Of a stretch of 64,000 nucleotides of DNA, positions 11,380 through 22,437 are shown one piece after another. This DNA is from Tubulanus polymorphus. Taxonomy: Eukaryota > Nemertea > Palaeonemertea > Tubulaniformes > Tubulanidae. A program made the position numbers and the translations under genes. The DNA is taken from assembly GCF_964204645.1 (NCBI RefSeq), contig NC_134025.1, positions 25,760,001-25,824,000 of the forward strand. The letters are read 5' to 3'. The notes beneath the pieces are model-generated. The model searched no databases. It was given only the letters and a program-made list of their open reading frames with translations, and was not told the origin of the DNA. Numbering within the stretch: position 1 is the first letter of the stretch; every line of letters starts with the position of its first letter.

Positions 11380-11530
11380 AGCCGGTTACTGGTTCCAGGG
11401 TCATTCTGAATCTGTATCTGGCAGTAATTACTGGGTTCGAACCCGCGACACCCCGGTACGTCATCATCATCATCAGGACCACTCAGAGCAGTAATTTTAC
11501 TGGGTTCGAACCGCGACCCGGGATCCACAG
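11380..11530 (-). repeat. tRNA-promoter-bearing repeat (SINE-like), copy 2
   Basis: There are two units about 75 bases apart, each with gcagtaatt(tt)actgggttcgaacc. Read on the - strand, an A-box-like TGAGTGGTCC and a B box GGTTCGAACC stand at tRNA-like spacing. A short (ATC)n run lies between them. Confidence 0.45.
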
Positions 11531-11843
11531 AGGGAAAACCAAAATTTATCGATTTTATTATATATACGGTAGAAAGATTTACAAATTCAATAACACAATC
11601 CAATAAACTTGTTTAAATGAACAGACAGAACTTAGTATAACTTTTGTGAAACTTATCGAAGACGAAGCCGTCCCGGTTGAATCACACGCGGCCGGGCCGT
11701 GAGGTTTGGAGTAGTCAACTCGTAAAACTCGGTAAATCGTAAAACGAAGTGATGTAAGGAAGTAGTAACTCGTAAAATGTAAGTCGTAATTCGTAAAGTC
11801 GTATGAGACCCTTGACGAATTCCATGAATTCCATGATTTTATC

Positions 11844-11966
11844 TAGTCTGAGTAACCTGTCTGTGGTTTAGTTTCACGATCGGATATTTTCACAAACGAC
11901 AATATAATGGTATAAGCTCATCCGATTATAGATAGCTTACCACCGACGATTAGGTAACTAACTCAC
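11844..11966 (+). mobile_element. Small inverted-repeat transposon (MITE), family M1 copy 1
   Basis: The ends are imperfect inverted repeats (left tagtctgagtaacc, right ggtaactaactca). The element is flanked on both sides by ATTTTATC (11836-11843 and 11967-11974), an 8-bp target-site duplication. The interior matches the copy at 49302-49407 in reverse, sharing for example gatcggatattttcacaaa. It has no coding capacity. Confidence 0.8.
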
Positions 11967-12011
11967 ATTTTATCAGAACCTCAAGCCACGAGAGCCACTA
12001 AGGAGTTTAAT

Positions 12012-12182
12012 TGCCTTAACCCTGGGCCACCTTCGGTTTTCTGAGTTAGTCGACTATAGTCGAGCTAAACGAAATCGAATGTCCGTTAGTCGGAACTATA
12101 TTCCGGAAATAGTTCGAAAATCAAGGGCATTCGGTTATTAGTTCCGACCACTAGTCGACTAAACCGAATTTGGCCCTGGCAA
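12012..12182. mobile_element. Imperfect palindrome, probably a foldback MITE
   Basis: The outer arms pair (left ccctgggccaccttcggttt, right aaaccgaatttggccctgg). So do inner arms (gttagtcggaactat against attagttccgac) around a centre with attccggaaat. No clear target-site duplication was seen. The element lies about 450 bases upstream of CHMP2A. Confidence 0.55.
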
Positions 12183-12625
12183 GCGAGGGTATACTGTGGC
12201 ATGCGAGCATATGCCAGATTACTCGCATCCCACAGTCAACTCAGACTCGTCACACTCGCGTGACCAATTCAATTCAATGACCGGACCGTGGCGCTACCTA
12301 TTGATGATTCATCCAAGTGTGAAGTGTCAACAGTCCAACACTGAAAATAAATTTTGACAGTTCCTTTTTGAATTTTATAGTAGTTGTAGGTTTCTTCGAA
12401 CCGTAAAGGTAAATTGAGAAGTTTCTAGATTACAAAGTTAAGAAATAAGGATTAGATTTAGAAACCATAAATGGGTCTATTGATTTGCGTGTCAGAAAGA
12501 AGTAAACAGAATTGAATATATTTACCAGCCCGAACTTAAAAAAATTAAGTTTTTGACATGTCAATGTGCGGTGGCTTCCTGAAATAACTTCTTTTCAAGA
12601 TCTGATATATTTTTGCTTATTTTCA

Positions 12626-14218
12626 ATGGGAAAGATGCCACTGGAATGGTTATTTGGGCGCAAGAAAACGCCGGAGGAAATGCTTCGGCAGAACCAGCGG
12701 TTGTTGACTCGCGCGATGAGAGATCTGGACCGGGAGCGGTCGAAGATGGAACAACAAGAGAAAAAGGTCATCAATGATATAAAAAAGATGGCAAAAGAAG
12801 GTCAAATGGTAAGTAGTAATTATAAGAAGGAAAATTACAATTGTGTGCGATGACTGTCGCTCCAACTGCATAGAATCCCCTTGCCTCGGAAAAAATTGAT
12901 TGGTGTCTTGAGATCCAGGGATTCAGCAAACAGTACTGAAAGTACATTTCTAGATAAGAGCAAAATCAAATTCTCTTATTCTATTTTTTTCTTGTATTCT
13001 GTTTCATATATGGTATATACAAAATGATTGTATTATTTGATTATTATATTATATATTATTTAATTTTAATTAAATTAGGATGCAGTTAAGATCATGGCTA
13101 AAGATTTGGTGCGAACTCGACGTTATGTGAAAAAATTCATTCTGATGAAAGCTAATATTCAAGCGGTTTCATTGAAGATTCAGACACTTAGGTCAAATAA
13201 TACCATGGCCCAGGCTATGAAAGGTGTCACAAAGGCTATGCAAACTATGAATAAACAGGTAAAAATTGCTACAAGAGGATTCATTACTTTCATGTGATGG
13301 TTTTGTTATTTCATTCGGTTGACACCAAATCTTGTGTGGGTAAAACTTTTCGTTGAAGCCTTATCATCTGAATTTATCTATCAGAATTTCATTTCCATCT
13401 ATGTTTTTTTAATTTTCAGTTGAAACTACCGCAGATACAGAAGATCATGATGGAATTCGAAAAACAATCGGAGATCATGGACATGAAAGAGGAAATGATG
13501 AATGACGCGATAGATGATGCAATGGGAGATGAGGATGATGAAGATGAAAGGTGAGAGATTGATTTAGTCGATGACAGATTTTGAAAAAATTATCTGTAAA
13601 ATGCCGGTACCACTTACACAGAGTTGTGAGTGTAGATTACTTGAAACTTACCAACAGTTAGGGTAACTGGCTCCAGAATATTGATAAGAGTCTAGAGTCT
13701 CACCTACTCACTTACTCACAACTTTTTCACTGTACATGTATTTCATCATTCCACCTGTTAGAAAACAGCAGAATTTTCATGTATTCAAAAGAATTTTTAA
13801 TTCTTGAATTTTAGTCATCAATTGTGGGATTTCGCATTAATCATATTTTTTACCAACAATGAGTGTCTTTCAACAATGGATATACTAGTCTAAATGTGTT
13901 TCATGCTTCATTCTAGCGATGCTATTGTCTCACAAGTATTAGACGAATTAGGTCTACAAATGGCTGACCAGCTCTCAGGTAAAAACATTCATTTAAGTCA
14001 TAATAAATTCTTTCATATTAGTATCTTATTGGTAAGTTAGGTAATTATCGGTAATATTGTTTACTATAGATATCCCAACGACCGGTGGAACAATTGCGAC
14101 CCCAGCATCGAAACAACCGGCAGCTGCTGCAGCTGCTGCAGGAGGAGGTGCCACTGGAGGAGTAAGCGATGCGGATGCTGATTTGGAGGCGAGATTAGAG
14201 AATCTTCGCCGACTTTGA
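12626..14218 (+). CDS. CHMP2A: Charged multivesicular body protein 2A (ESCRT-III subunit, Vps2)
   Basis: CHMP2A polymerises with CHMP3 on endosomal, nuclear-envelope and midbody membranes and is removed by VPS4. Five exons join cleanly: 12626-12808, 13079-13258, 13420-13550, 13917-13978, 14070-14218, giving 234 residues against about 222 in human. The N-terminus has WLFGRKKTPEEMLRQNQR and the basic helix DLDRERSKMEQQEKK. The core has KTMAKDLVRTRR-like and MMEFEKQSEIMDMKEEM segments. The tail ends in a MIT-interacting motif (DADLEARLENLRRL, about residues 221-234). Two in-frame ATGs open the gene, 12626 and 12635; the second gives MPLEWLFG and is the likelier family start. A seven-alanine, glycine-rich insert lies before the tail. 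A polyadenylation signal AATAAA lies near 14629. The intergenic 14219-15279 holds both 3' flanks. Confidence 0.97.
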
Positions 14219-14732
14219 ATTAATCCATGGAAGTGCGATAGACAATTCTTCTTCACGTACATGATGAAAAATCAAAGCTTCACAGATTGTCTGAAAGGGA
14301 ACTATCTCTGTGCTTTTTAACAATTTGTGTTTAGTTATAATGTGACAGCCATATGACTGTTGTTGTAAGGCGAATCACAGAGAAAGAGTTATGATGATTG
14401 TCTCGAAGATCTTGTTTGAACTTATATACATATATTGTAAATAGATTACATAATACATGTATGTAGTTGATGGTATATTTATTCATTATTGAAGGCAATG
14501 ATTCGTGTCTAATGTTATCTGCTGAGGCTGTTTCATAGTTATCTCTTTGTAAAGAAATGTTTGCTGCAAAGTCAAGCATCATACGTTTTATATGTTGAAA
14601 ATACATGTAGTTTGTAAATTGATAAACATAATAAATATGTACATATACTTTCGCAATATCGACTAGTCAATTCGGATAGTCTAGTATCAAGTGGTTACTG
14701 TTCTGTTCTTGGGTACCACTAGTCAAATCATC

Positions 14733-14825
14733 TTGGACCAGTTTTATAGACTGTTATTGTCTTTTAACACGAAGGGTTAGCCCCCAGGTTAAAGTTAATA
14801 CCAGTCAATAAAACTGGCCCCTGGT
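14733..14825. mobile_element. Short inverted-repeat element with ggccagttttat ends
   Basis: The left end ggaccagttttatagac and the right end aataaaactggcccc are inverted relatives about 90 bases apart. The same end sequence occurs singly at about 1709 (gggaccagttttatag) and 9427 (gtgaaactggcccc). A related pair lies at 28920-28975 (aggggccagttgctc with aaggcccctga) inside an EMC1 intron. This suggests a dispersed small family; I did not identify target-site duplications. Confidence 0.4.
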
Positions 14826-15279
14826 ATTCAGACTAGATGTCCACATTTATATCCTACTGTCCATCTCAGAATTCAACGCATCAATTACACTAGGACAGTG
14901 TTTTCGATGAACTAGTTTATTTTTCAGCGCTTTATAACTATATTACTATAAGTATCATACAATCAATGATCTATCCAGGAAACTAACATTGAATGATTCG
15001 AGATGCTACATTATTCTTCTATAATGAAATAGACAACAACAATGATATGTGATCCACGATTTGTGCTAGTACACACGATTCCTCAATGAGGACCTAGTCC
15101 CTGGTTTAGATATCAGCGTTTATTAGTTGAATATAATTTCAAGCATCAGATTTTCCTTCATCTTACTGGCGACGGTTCTGACACGTACTTCGTTCCTAAA
15201 TCTGCTCAGCGGTGTGGCGTACCACTATTGTACAACAAACAACGAATAAATGCACTATAATCCTCTATGAGTGAATTGT

Positions 15280-18200
15280 TCACCTCGCACGAATCAGCAA
15301 ATTCCCTAACGAGACGGGAAGCCATTGTCCTCCACCATCATTCATGAACACAACGCGCTTATCAATACTAATTGTCACACTACCAAACTGATATACTGGT
15401 TTCGCCTTGTAGTATTTGTTGGGTATTGGATAAAATGCCAGATCATGTTCATGCGCCTGAAAGGAGACAAGATACCGGTATATACTTCAATCTCTATCAG
15501 TTTTACAATCTTAACTGAGGCCCAGATACAAATAAATAGACACCTAGGAAATGAATGCACATCAAAGTAAATAAATGATAATCAATATACCAGATAGGCA
15601 AAGGTAATAGTACCATTGCCTACTCTTAATACTAATAGGAAAATAAATCATTTTGGAAGTATTTTTGTGTACCTTTTGCTCAATAAGTTCTCTAAACGTC
15701 TCTGGAATAACTTCAACAACTGGGGTGGTCTGCATTGCGGGTTGCTGAAAACATAAATAGAATATTTAAACGATAACCATTCAAATGTATACAGTAATGA
15801 TTTGAAACAAAGCCCTTGAGAATAAGAAAATGTACCTCGGGTGCAGCCCTTGATTTTTCAGCATATTCGAAACCTAGTCTTCGTTCCTGATGAGTCAGGT
15901 ACGCTATATTCTCTCTAGCACCTGGTTGATTCATTGATCCTACAGCCCTGTTCATTATCATAAGGCCCTTATTAAACATCTCTGTAAATTGATAAATAAA
16001 TGCTAAGTATGAATGAGAATATCACCAACTCACTCAACGACAATTCATTTACCTTTGATATTTGGATGTGCAAGGTATTCTTCAGGTATCATAGATTTCC
16101 AGCCAAGATACCATTTTGTTACTTCGTCATAATTTGGATTATTAGTAAGCCATGTTGTTAAAACTTGCAACCACTTCTGGAAGAAGCATTTCTCCAACAT
16201 TGGTATCATGTGCACGGCTGGAATAATCTCTTCCCATGACATTACCCAGTTCCAGGGGTCTTTGAAAATAAGAATAATGATAATACATATCAGCATGTAA
16301 GAAGAATATATACCAAATAACTTACAGGTAACGAAAAGGATTTACCGGGTAGTTCTACTTACCTAACATTTGCTGGTGTGGATTAATGATAAACTCCTGC
16401 ATACACAGAGTTAATTTCGGAAGAATGTGTTTTAATACAAACACTTCAGTATGACATCTTCCAAACACCGGAATCCAAGGTTTCAGTATAAGTTTAGCAG
16501 AAGGATCTGACGGATGCCAGTTGGTGAGCGCGTTGCCGAGTTTGTGTCTGATTGGTCCGTATAACGGTTCAAGTCGATCACCTGAAAAATATTCATACAT
16601 AATATACTTTTCTTTCGAACGTTATAGATGATAAACAGATGGTTTAATATATATGTTTTACGTACCCATAAGTGGAAGCCATGGGTGAAGCCAGGCATGA
16701 ATAGGCATTGTGTCGGTTAGTGGATTCCAGTTATCAACTTCTTCATTGAGTTTCGGAAATACTGATTGATCAAGAATGTTTTCCATGATCCACGTAGGTA
16801 GCAAAGGTATCCACTTCTCCAGAAAATCAATTAATGGGTCGCAAATTCTGACATTCCACTCGCTTTTAATAGAAAACACATCAGTTCTTACTTATCAAAA
16901 GAGTATGTATACCTCAGATATATTGAGCTATTGATCGCAACAGCGTCTTACCGAATACTTAGTCTGACAAAAGGCATCCATATTTCCCACATTAATCGGT
17001 CGTAGGGATCCATAGATTCAGCACTGTGTGAAAATGTCACACTAGCATCTTGTAAAACATCCTTCCATAACTGAAAACTTTCCATGCCACAGCTTGGATT
17101 CACCAATGGCTGCCAGTCTTTCAGTTCCCGTTTCACCTAAATAATAGAAATATTGCTATCTGTAATCAACAATTTGTAAGATTTTGCTTGTAACTTTCAT
17201 TCTTAGAACATATATTTCTCACCATTGGTGTGACTAGAGCAGTAGCTAACATGGATAAATTATAAATCTTATATTCCTCATAATATTCGTTCTGCAGGTC
17301 CTTAAACAGTTCCGCACATTCAGACATTGTCATTGGATTTTCACAACCTGCTTTTGTTCTCGATTCACAGCTAATGATTGAAAATAAAACCTCCAAAATT
17401 AGCAAAACATTTTCAACTGTGAAGATGTAACAAAACATGATTTCTCCTCGAGAAACTTACGCTTCGACGATGTTCAAAATTTTCTGCAATTTTTCGATTT
17501 GTTGGGACTCATTATCCAGTACTTTTTCTAACTTTTCTTGTTCAAATTTCAGATTCACCGTCATATCTTTAGCATGTTTCAACCTGAAACCCATTCAATA
17601 CAAATATTTATGTAGATGGCATGAACTTAACGAATTAACTATCTATTCTTTCATACTGAACTTACTTCCTATCATTATCAATAATCTCTTCCTCTGACAT
17701 GTCGACCAACATGTTCAGATTATGGCACAGTTCAGGCATATCGAACACCCTACGCTCATGCTGTAATGCGCTGTACAATTCTTCCTCATCTTCAGGTCGG
17801 TCGTGTCTTGAATGAATCGCGTGATAACCTTTAAAAACAATCAGCGAATTCAAAATGAATTATTATGAAATACAGTTGTTTTTTAGTTCCCAGGGAATGA
17901 ATCAATTTTAGACTCGCAGTTGTGTGGTACTGGATTCTGGAAGTAAAATAGAAATTAACATACCAGATAAAACCCTCTGTTCTTTCTTAGTCATATCTAT
18001 CACTTTCACCTTTGACAGTTCACTTTGTACTGGTCGCTTCTTCTTGTAAGTGCTGACGCCATCATTGGAAAGAAGTTCATCGGCAGTTTTATAGTTATAC
18101 TTTGGCTTTGCTTTCTTCTTATCTCCCTAAGTTGAGAATTAACTTTGAAAATCAAGCCTCGAGATCATTAAAGGATTGGGATAATAATTTGAAAGTTTGA

Positions 18201-19290
18201 GCATAAATTTCAAAGTCAGCTCTGAATAGATTATTTTATGAAATACATACATCGCCTTTTTTCCACTGATGTAACTTCTGTTTAAACTCTTTTTCTTCTT
18301 CTTCTTCGGAATCTGCTTCGACAGGAAAATCGATGAGAGACCTTTCTGAACGTTCCGTGCCGTAGAATCCAACTGCCGCTTTACCCTTCCTTTTAACGGC
18401 TTCTACCGGAGTGGCGATACCCTGGTGACTCGGCCCGAGACCTTTACCCGATTCAAAACCCCACTAGAAAAGAAAATAATAGGTTCCTTGTATTCCCGTA
18501 GAAACAACTTAACATTAGTAATCAAATGATTTTCAGAAAAATTACCTTTGCGAGCAATTTCTGACCAATTCCTTTTGTGTGCTTTTCCCATTGCCCAAAC
18601 TCCCTAAAATGTAAATAAATTCATTTACCGTAATCGAAGGCCCTTCAAAGAGATTGCATAAAATAACTAAGAAGGTAATCAGAATGAAGTGGTCATTAGC
18701 AAATGCATAGATCAAAAGAAAAGATTTCCTACTTATCAGCTTTGCCTTGTTGGAATGCTGATCTTCTGACAGGTTTCTGTTTAGCGCCACCAAATGAAGC
18801 TTTCTCTTCATCGCTAGAATCCTAAAAACACAAATTCAAACTATCAGATAAAAACCTTGAAAAGATGGATTAGAACTCGAGGATAATTCTAAAGCTATGT
18901 CATTAGAAAAGAGATCATGATGATGTTTTCTTACGCTTTTAGGTTTGTCTTCTTTTTCATCTTCGTCCTCTTCTTTCGGTTGATCTTTAAAACCACCGCT
19001 GATGAAGCTTAACGGCGCTGTGAAGTCTTTACCGCCACGTTTCTTGCCTCCGAATCCGACTCGGTCATCATCGCTGTCTTCATCAGCCCAAATTCCTGAC
19101 ATAAAGAGACAAGTTAAAATTATGATTCTCGGATTGTTATAGACCTAATTACATCTATTTATGAGAAAAATGAGTATATACCGTAAGTGGCTTGATGTTT
19201 AGTCTGACGAAATTGTCTTCTGTTTATGTTGAATTCATTGTCCAGATCGTTTTGAGTAATTTCGAACCTTTCGACTTCAGGGGATGACAT
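15280..19290 (-). CDS. TFIP11: Tuftelin-interacting protein 11 (spliceosome disassembly G-patch protein)
   Basis: TFIP11 (yeast Ntr1) uses its G-patch to activate the helicase DHX15 and release the intron-lariat spliceosome in the nucleus. I join 16 exons: 19182-19290, 18935-19095, 18733-18821, 18546-18603, 18251-18463, 17964-18126, 17666-17828, 17461-17583, 17223-17370, 16952-17136, 16666-16862, 16363-16581, 16053-16259, 15836-15981, 15673-15744, 15280-15456. All phases agree and give 809 residues (human 837). The N-terminus holds the acidic TIP-type segment with [12 protein letters not shown]. The G-patch begins [12 protein letters not shown] and continues [10 protein letters not shown] (about residues 130-180). 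The GCFC domain follows with [30 protein letters not shown] and INPHQQML. The C-terminus ends in a [15 protein letters not shown]-type segment. A reverse polyadenylation signal lies near 15118. The 5' flank to 19690 shows no feature. Confidence 0.97.
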
Positions 19291-19691
19291 AATTCTTCAA
19301 CAGTTCACATCATTTTCAAAATGAAAAAAAAGAATGACCATTGTTGAAGGGAATAATGACTAATTTTGACAGGTTTAGAAGGAGAAAGGGTCACACCACG
19401 TTGTGTAGGCGGTCTTCAATTGTATCAATTGAGTACTACTGGGCCCTCTCCACCTAAGTCTAAAAAAATTAGCTTTTAAATAAGTTCGTTACAAGACGTG
19501 AGACGTTTTAGACATGAGAGTTAATTATTTATGTTCGAAGATGTGAATTTTTAAGCTACATTATTAGACAGAATTGATAGGTTTTGCCAGAGGCAGTTTT
19601 TGATGAATCCTTTTCCTGAAAGTAAAACAAAATTAAGCTATACCTAATTTCTGATATTCTACGAAAGCACGGGTTTATATGATCATTATAT

Positions 19692-19699
19692 CATAATTT
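19692..19699 (+). repeat. Putative target-site duplication, left (CATAATTT)
   Basis: The 8-base word CATAATTT stands 7 bases outside the terminal GTTAAACTGCAGC repeat. It is matched by the same word at the mirror position on the right (24842-24849). The AT-rich composition makes a chance match possible but unlikely at an exactly symmetric spacing. Confidence 0.65.
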
Positions 19700-19750
19700 G
19701 AAACAGGTTAAACTGCAGCTATGCAGCATGTCCCGTGAGAGGACCTGGGG

Positions 19751-19782
19751 CCTGTGACGGGACATCCCTGTCCCGTCACAGG
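19751..19782. repeat. Sub-terminal hairpin, left end of the foldback element
   Basis: CCTGTGACGGGACA and TGTCCCGTCACAGG form a perfect 14-bp stem with a tccc loop. It uses a variant of the array core in which GTGAGAGGAC is replaced by GTCACAGG, a form seen only at the two ends of the element. Confidence 0.9.
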
Positions 19783-19948
19783 TCCCGATGGAAAATGAAA
19801 ACTTTGCATTTCATAGACGAAATGTCGAAAGAAACTGCACTCGATCGGTTACTATATACACTCAAAATAATGTTAAGAACATGTTAATAATCGAAATTTG
19901 TTCGTAATTTTATTATTTCAGATCAATGATATCATCAAATCGAAACAT

Positions 19949-21618
19949 TAAACACTGTCCCGTGAGAGGACCCGATTTTAAATACTATCCCGTGAGAAGA
20001 CCCGATTTTAGATACCGTCCCGTGAGAGGACCCGGTTCAACATACTGTACCGTGAGATGACCTGATTTTAAATACCGTCTCGTGAGAGGACCCGATTCAA
20101 CACACTGTCCCGTGAGAGGACCCGAATCAACTTACTGTCCCGTGAGAGGACCCGGTTCAACACACTGTCCCGTGAGAGGACCCGGTTCAACACACTGTCC
20201 CGTGAGAGGACCCGATTCAACACACTGTCCCCTGAGAGGACCCGATTTTAAATACTGTCCCGTGAGAGGACTCGATTCAACACACTGTCCCGTGAGAGGA
20301 CCCGATTTTAATAACTGTCCCGTGAGAGTTAATAACTGTCCCGTGAGAGGACTCGATTCAACACACTGTCCCGTGAGAGGACCCGATTTTAAATACTGTC
20401 CCGTGAGAGGACCCGATTTTGAATACTGTCCCGTGAGAGGGCCCGGTTTCAAATGATGTCCCGTGAGAGGGCCCGATTCAACACACTGTCCCGTGAGAGG
20501 ACCCGATTCAACTTGCTGTCCCGTGAGAGGGCCCTATTCAACACACTGTCCCGTGAGAGGACCCGAATCAACACACTGTCCCGTGAGAGGACCCGATTTT
20601 TAATACTATCCCGTGAGAAGACCCGATTTTAGATACTGTCCCGTTAAAGGACCCGATTCAACACACTGTCCCGTGAGAGGACCCGAATCAACTTACTGTC
20701 CCGTGAGAGGACCCGGTTCAACACACTGTCCCGTGAGAGGACCCGGTTCAACACACTGTCCCGTGAGAGGACCCGATTTTAAATACTGTACCGTGAGAGG
20801 ACCCGATTCAACACACTGTCCCGTGAGAGGACCCAATTTTAAATACTGTCCCGTGAGAGGACCCGATTTTGAATACTGTCCCGTGAGAGGGCCCGGTTTC
20901 AAATGATGTCCCGTGAGAGGGCCCGATTCAACACACTGTCCCGTGAGAGGACCCGATTCAACTTGCTGTCCCGTGAGAGGGCCCTATTCAACACACTGTC
21001 CCGTGAGAGGACCCGATTTTAAATACTGTCCCGTGAGAGGACTCGATTCAACACACTGTCCCGTGAGAGGACCCGATTTTAATAACTGTCCCGTGAGAGT
21101 TAATAACTGTCCCGTGAGAGGACTCGATTCAACACACTGTCCCGTGAGAGGACCCGATTTTAAATACTGTCCCGTGAGAGGACCCGAATCAACTTGCTGT
21201 CCCGTGAGAGGGACCGATTTTGAATACTGTCCCGTGAGAGGGCCTGGTTTCAAATAATGTCCCGTGAGAGGACCCGATTTTAAATACTGTCCCGTGAGAG
21301 GACCCGATTCAACACACTGTCCCGTGAGAGGACCCGATTTTAAATACTGTCCCGTGAGAGGACCCGATTTTGAATACTGTCCCGTGAGAGGACCCACTTT
21401 TAAATACTGTCCCGTGAGAGGACCCGATTTTGAATACTGTCCCGTGAGAGGACCCACTTTTAAATACTGTCCCGTGAGTGGACCCGAATCAACTTACTGT
21501 CCCGTGAGAGGACCCGATTCAACACACTGTCTCGTGAGGACCCGATTTTAAATTCTGTCCCGTGAGGGGACCCGGTTATTCACCGACCCAATTCAAGTTG
21601 GTGAGTGGACCCGATTCG
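19949..21618 (+). repeat. Left arm: array of a 30-bp repeat, about 55 units
   Basis: The consensus unit is a 16-bp core GTCCCGTGAGAGGACC followed by about 14 variable bases, of which the commonest are cgattttaaatact and cgattcaacacact. One partial unit of about 21 bp (gttaataactgtcccgtgaga) occurs twice, near 20330 and 21100. Larger segments repeat with offsets of about 450 and 561 bases. Because 30 is a multiple of three, long open frames with a decapeptide repeat (RGPDSTHCPV, RGPDFKYCPV) run on both strands; I do not consider them genes. Confidence 0.95.
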
Positions 21619-22437
21619 ATTTCAACACGATTTCTACAAAAACTAGTTCTTGGTTAAGTTTGACATTAAGCTTGAGTTAAATTACATAATCGCGGGAAAT
21701 TAACTTCGAACGTTTTTAACTACTCGGGATTGTGCTTCTACCTTTCATCGACTTGTTTAGTTTATGTGACTAGATAAATGTGTTTTGAATTGAACAGTTT
21801 TCACCCACTGACGTTGCTGGGTTATTAAGATACATATTTCACCGTTGATGGATTTGTGAATGGTACTGTTTACAAAGTTACGCCGAAAGAGAAGCCCGAT
21901 AAATGCCTATTAGATAGATATGCCGTTGTTAAATGCCATTGTATAGATATGCCATTGTTAATGAGCTGTAACTTGTGCTCGGAGACGGGATTTTACGCGG
22001 TTACTTTCATGAGTATGTTTACATGTGTACTAGTTTAACACTCATTTTTCCATTCATGCATCACTATTTATTAATCGACCATAACTAAAAACGACCTGAA
22101 ACTTTGTATATAAACCCATTCTAAAAATTGGAAAATCAGTTTCTTTTGAGACGCCTTATGATCAATGATTCCTGGTTGCTGCCATTAAATCGATGCCGAA
22201 GACCTCTTCAAAATGTTCAAATAGGAAAATCAGTTTCTTACATCCAGTCATCATTGTACGCATATTGTTGAAATAATAATTTCTTGTAATTTTTATATAT
22301 GGCAAAAATACATTATCATTATGAACATGGGACTCAACATTGACAAAGTGGACAATTTCATTAGGTCTACCAATCCTAGAACAGTGGATCCAGCCAACTA
22401 ACGGCGAAGGACTCAAGTAACTAAATCGGGGCCGGGT
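21619..22437. other. Unique loop of the foldback element
   Basis: This sequence of about 820 bases separates the two opposed arrays. An 80-codon open stretch runs on the - strand from the array edge into the loop and stops at 22162 (it contains GWIHCSRIGRPNEIVHFVN). A 60-codon + strand frame lies at 21856-22038. Neither resembles a transposase I know, and their coding status is unproven. Confidence 0.6.
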
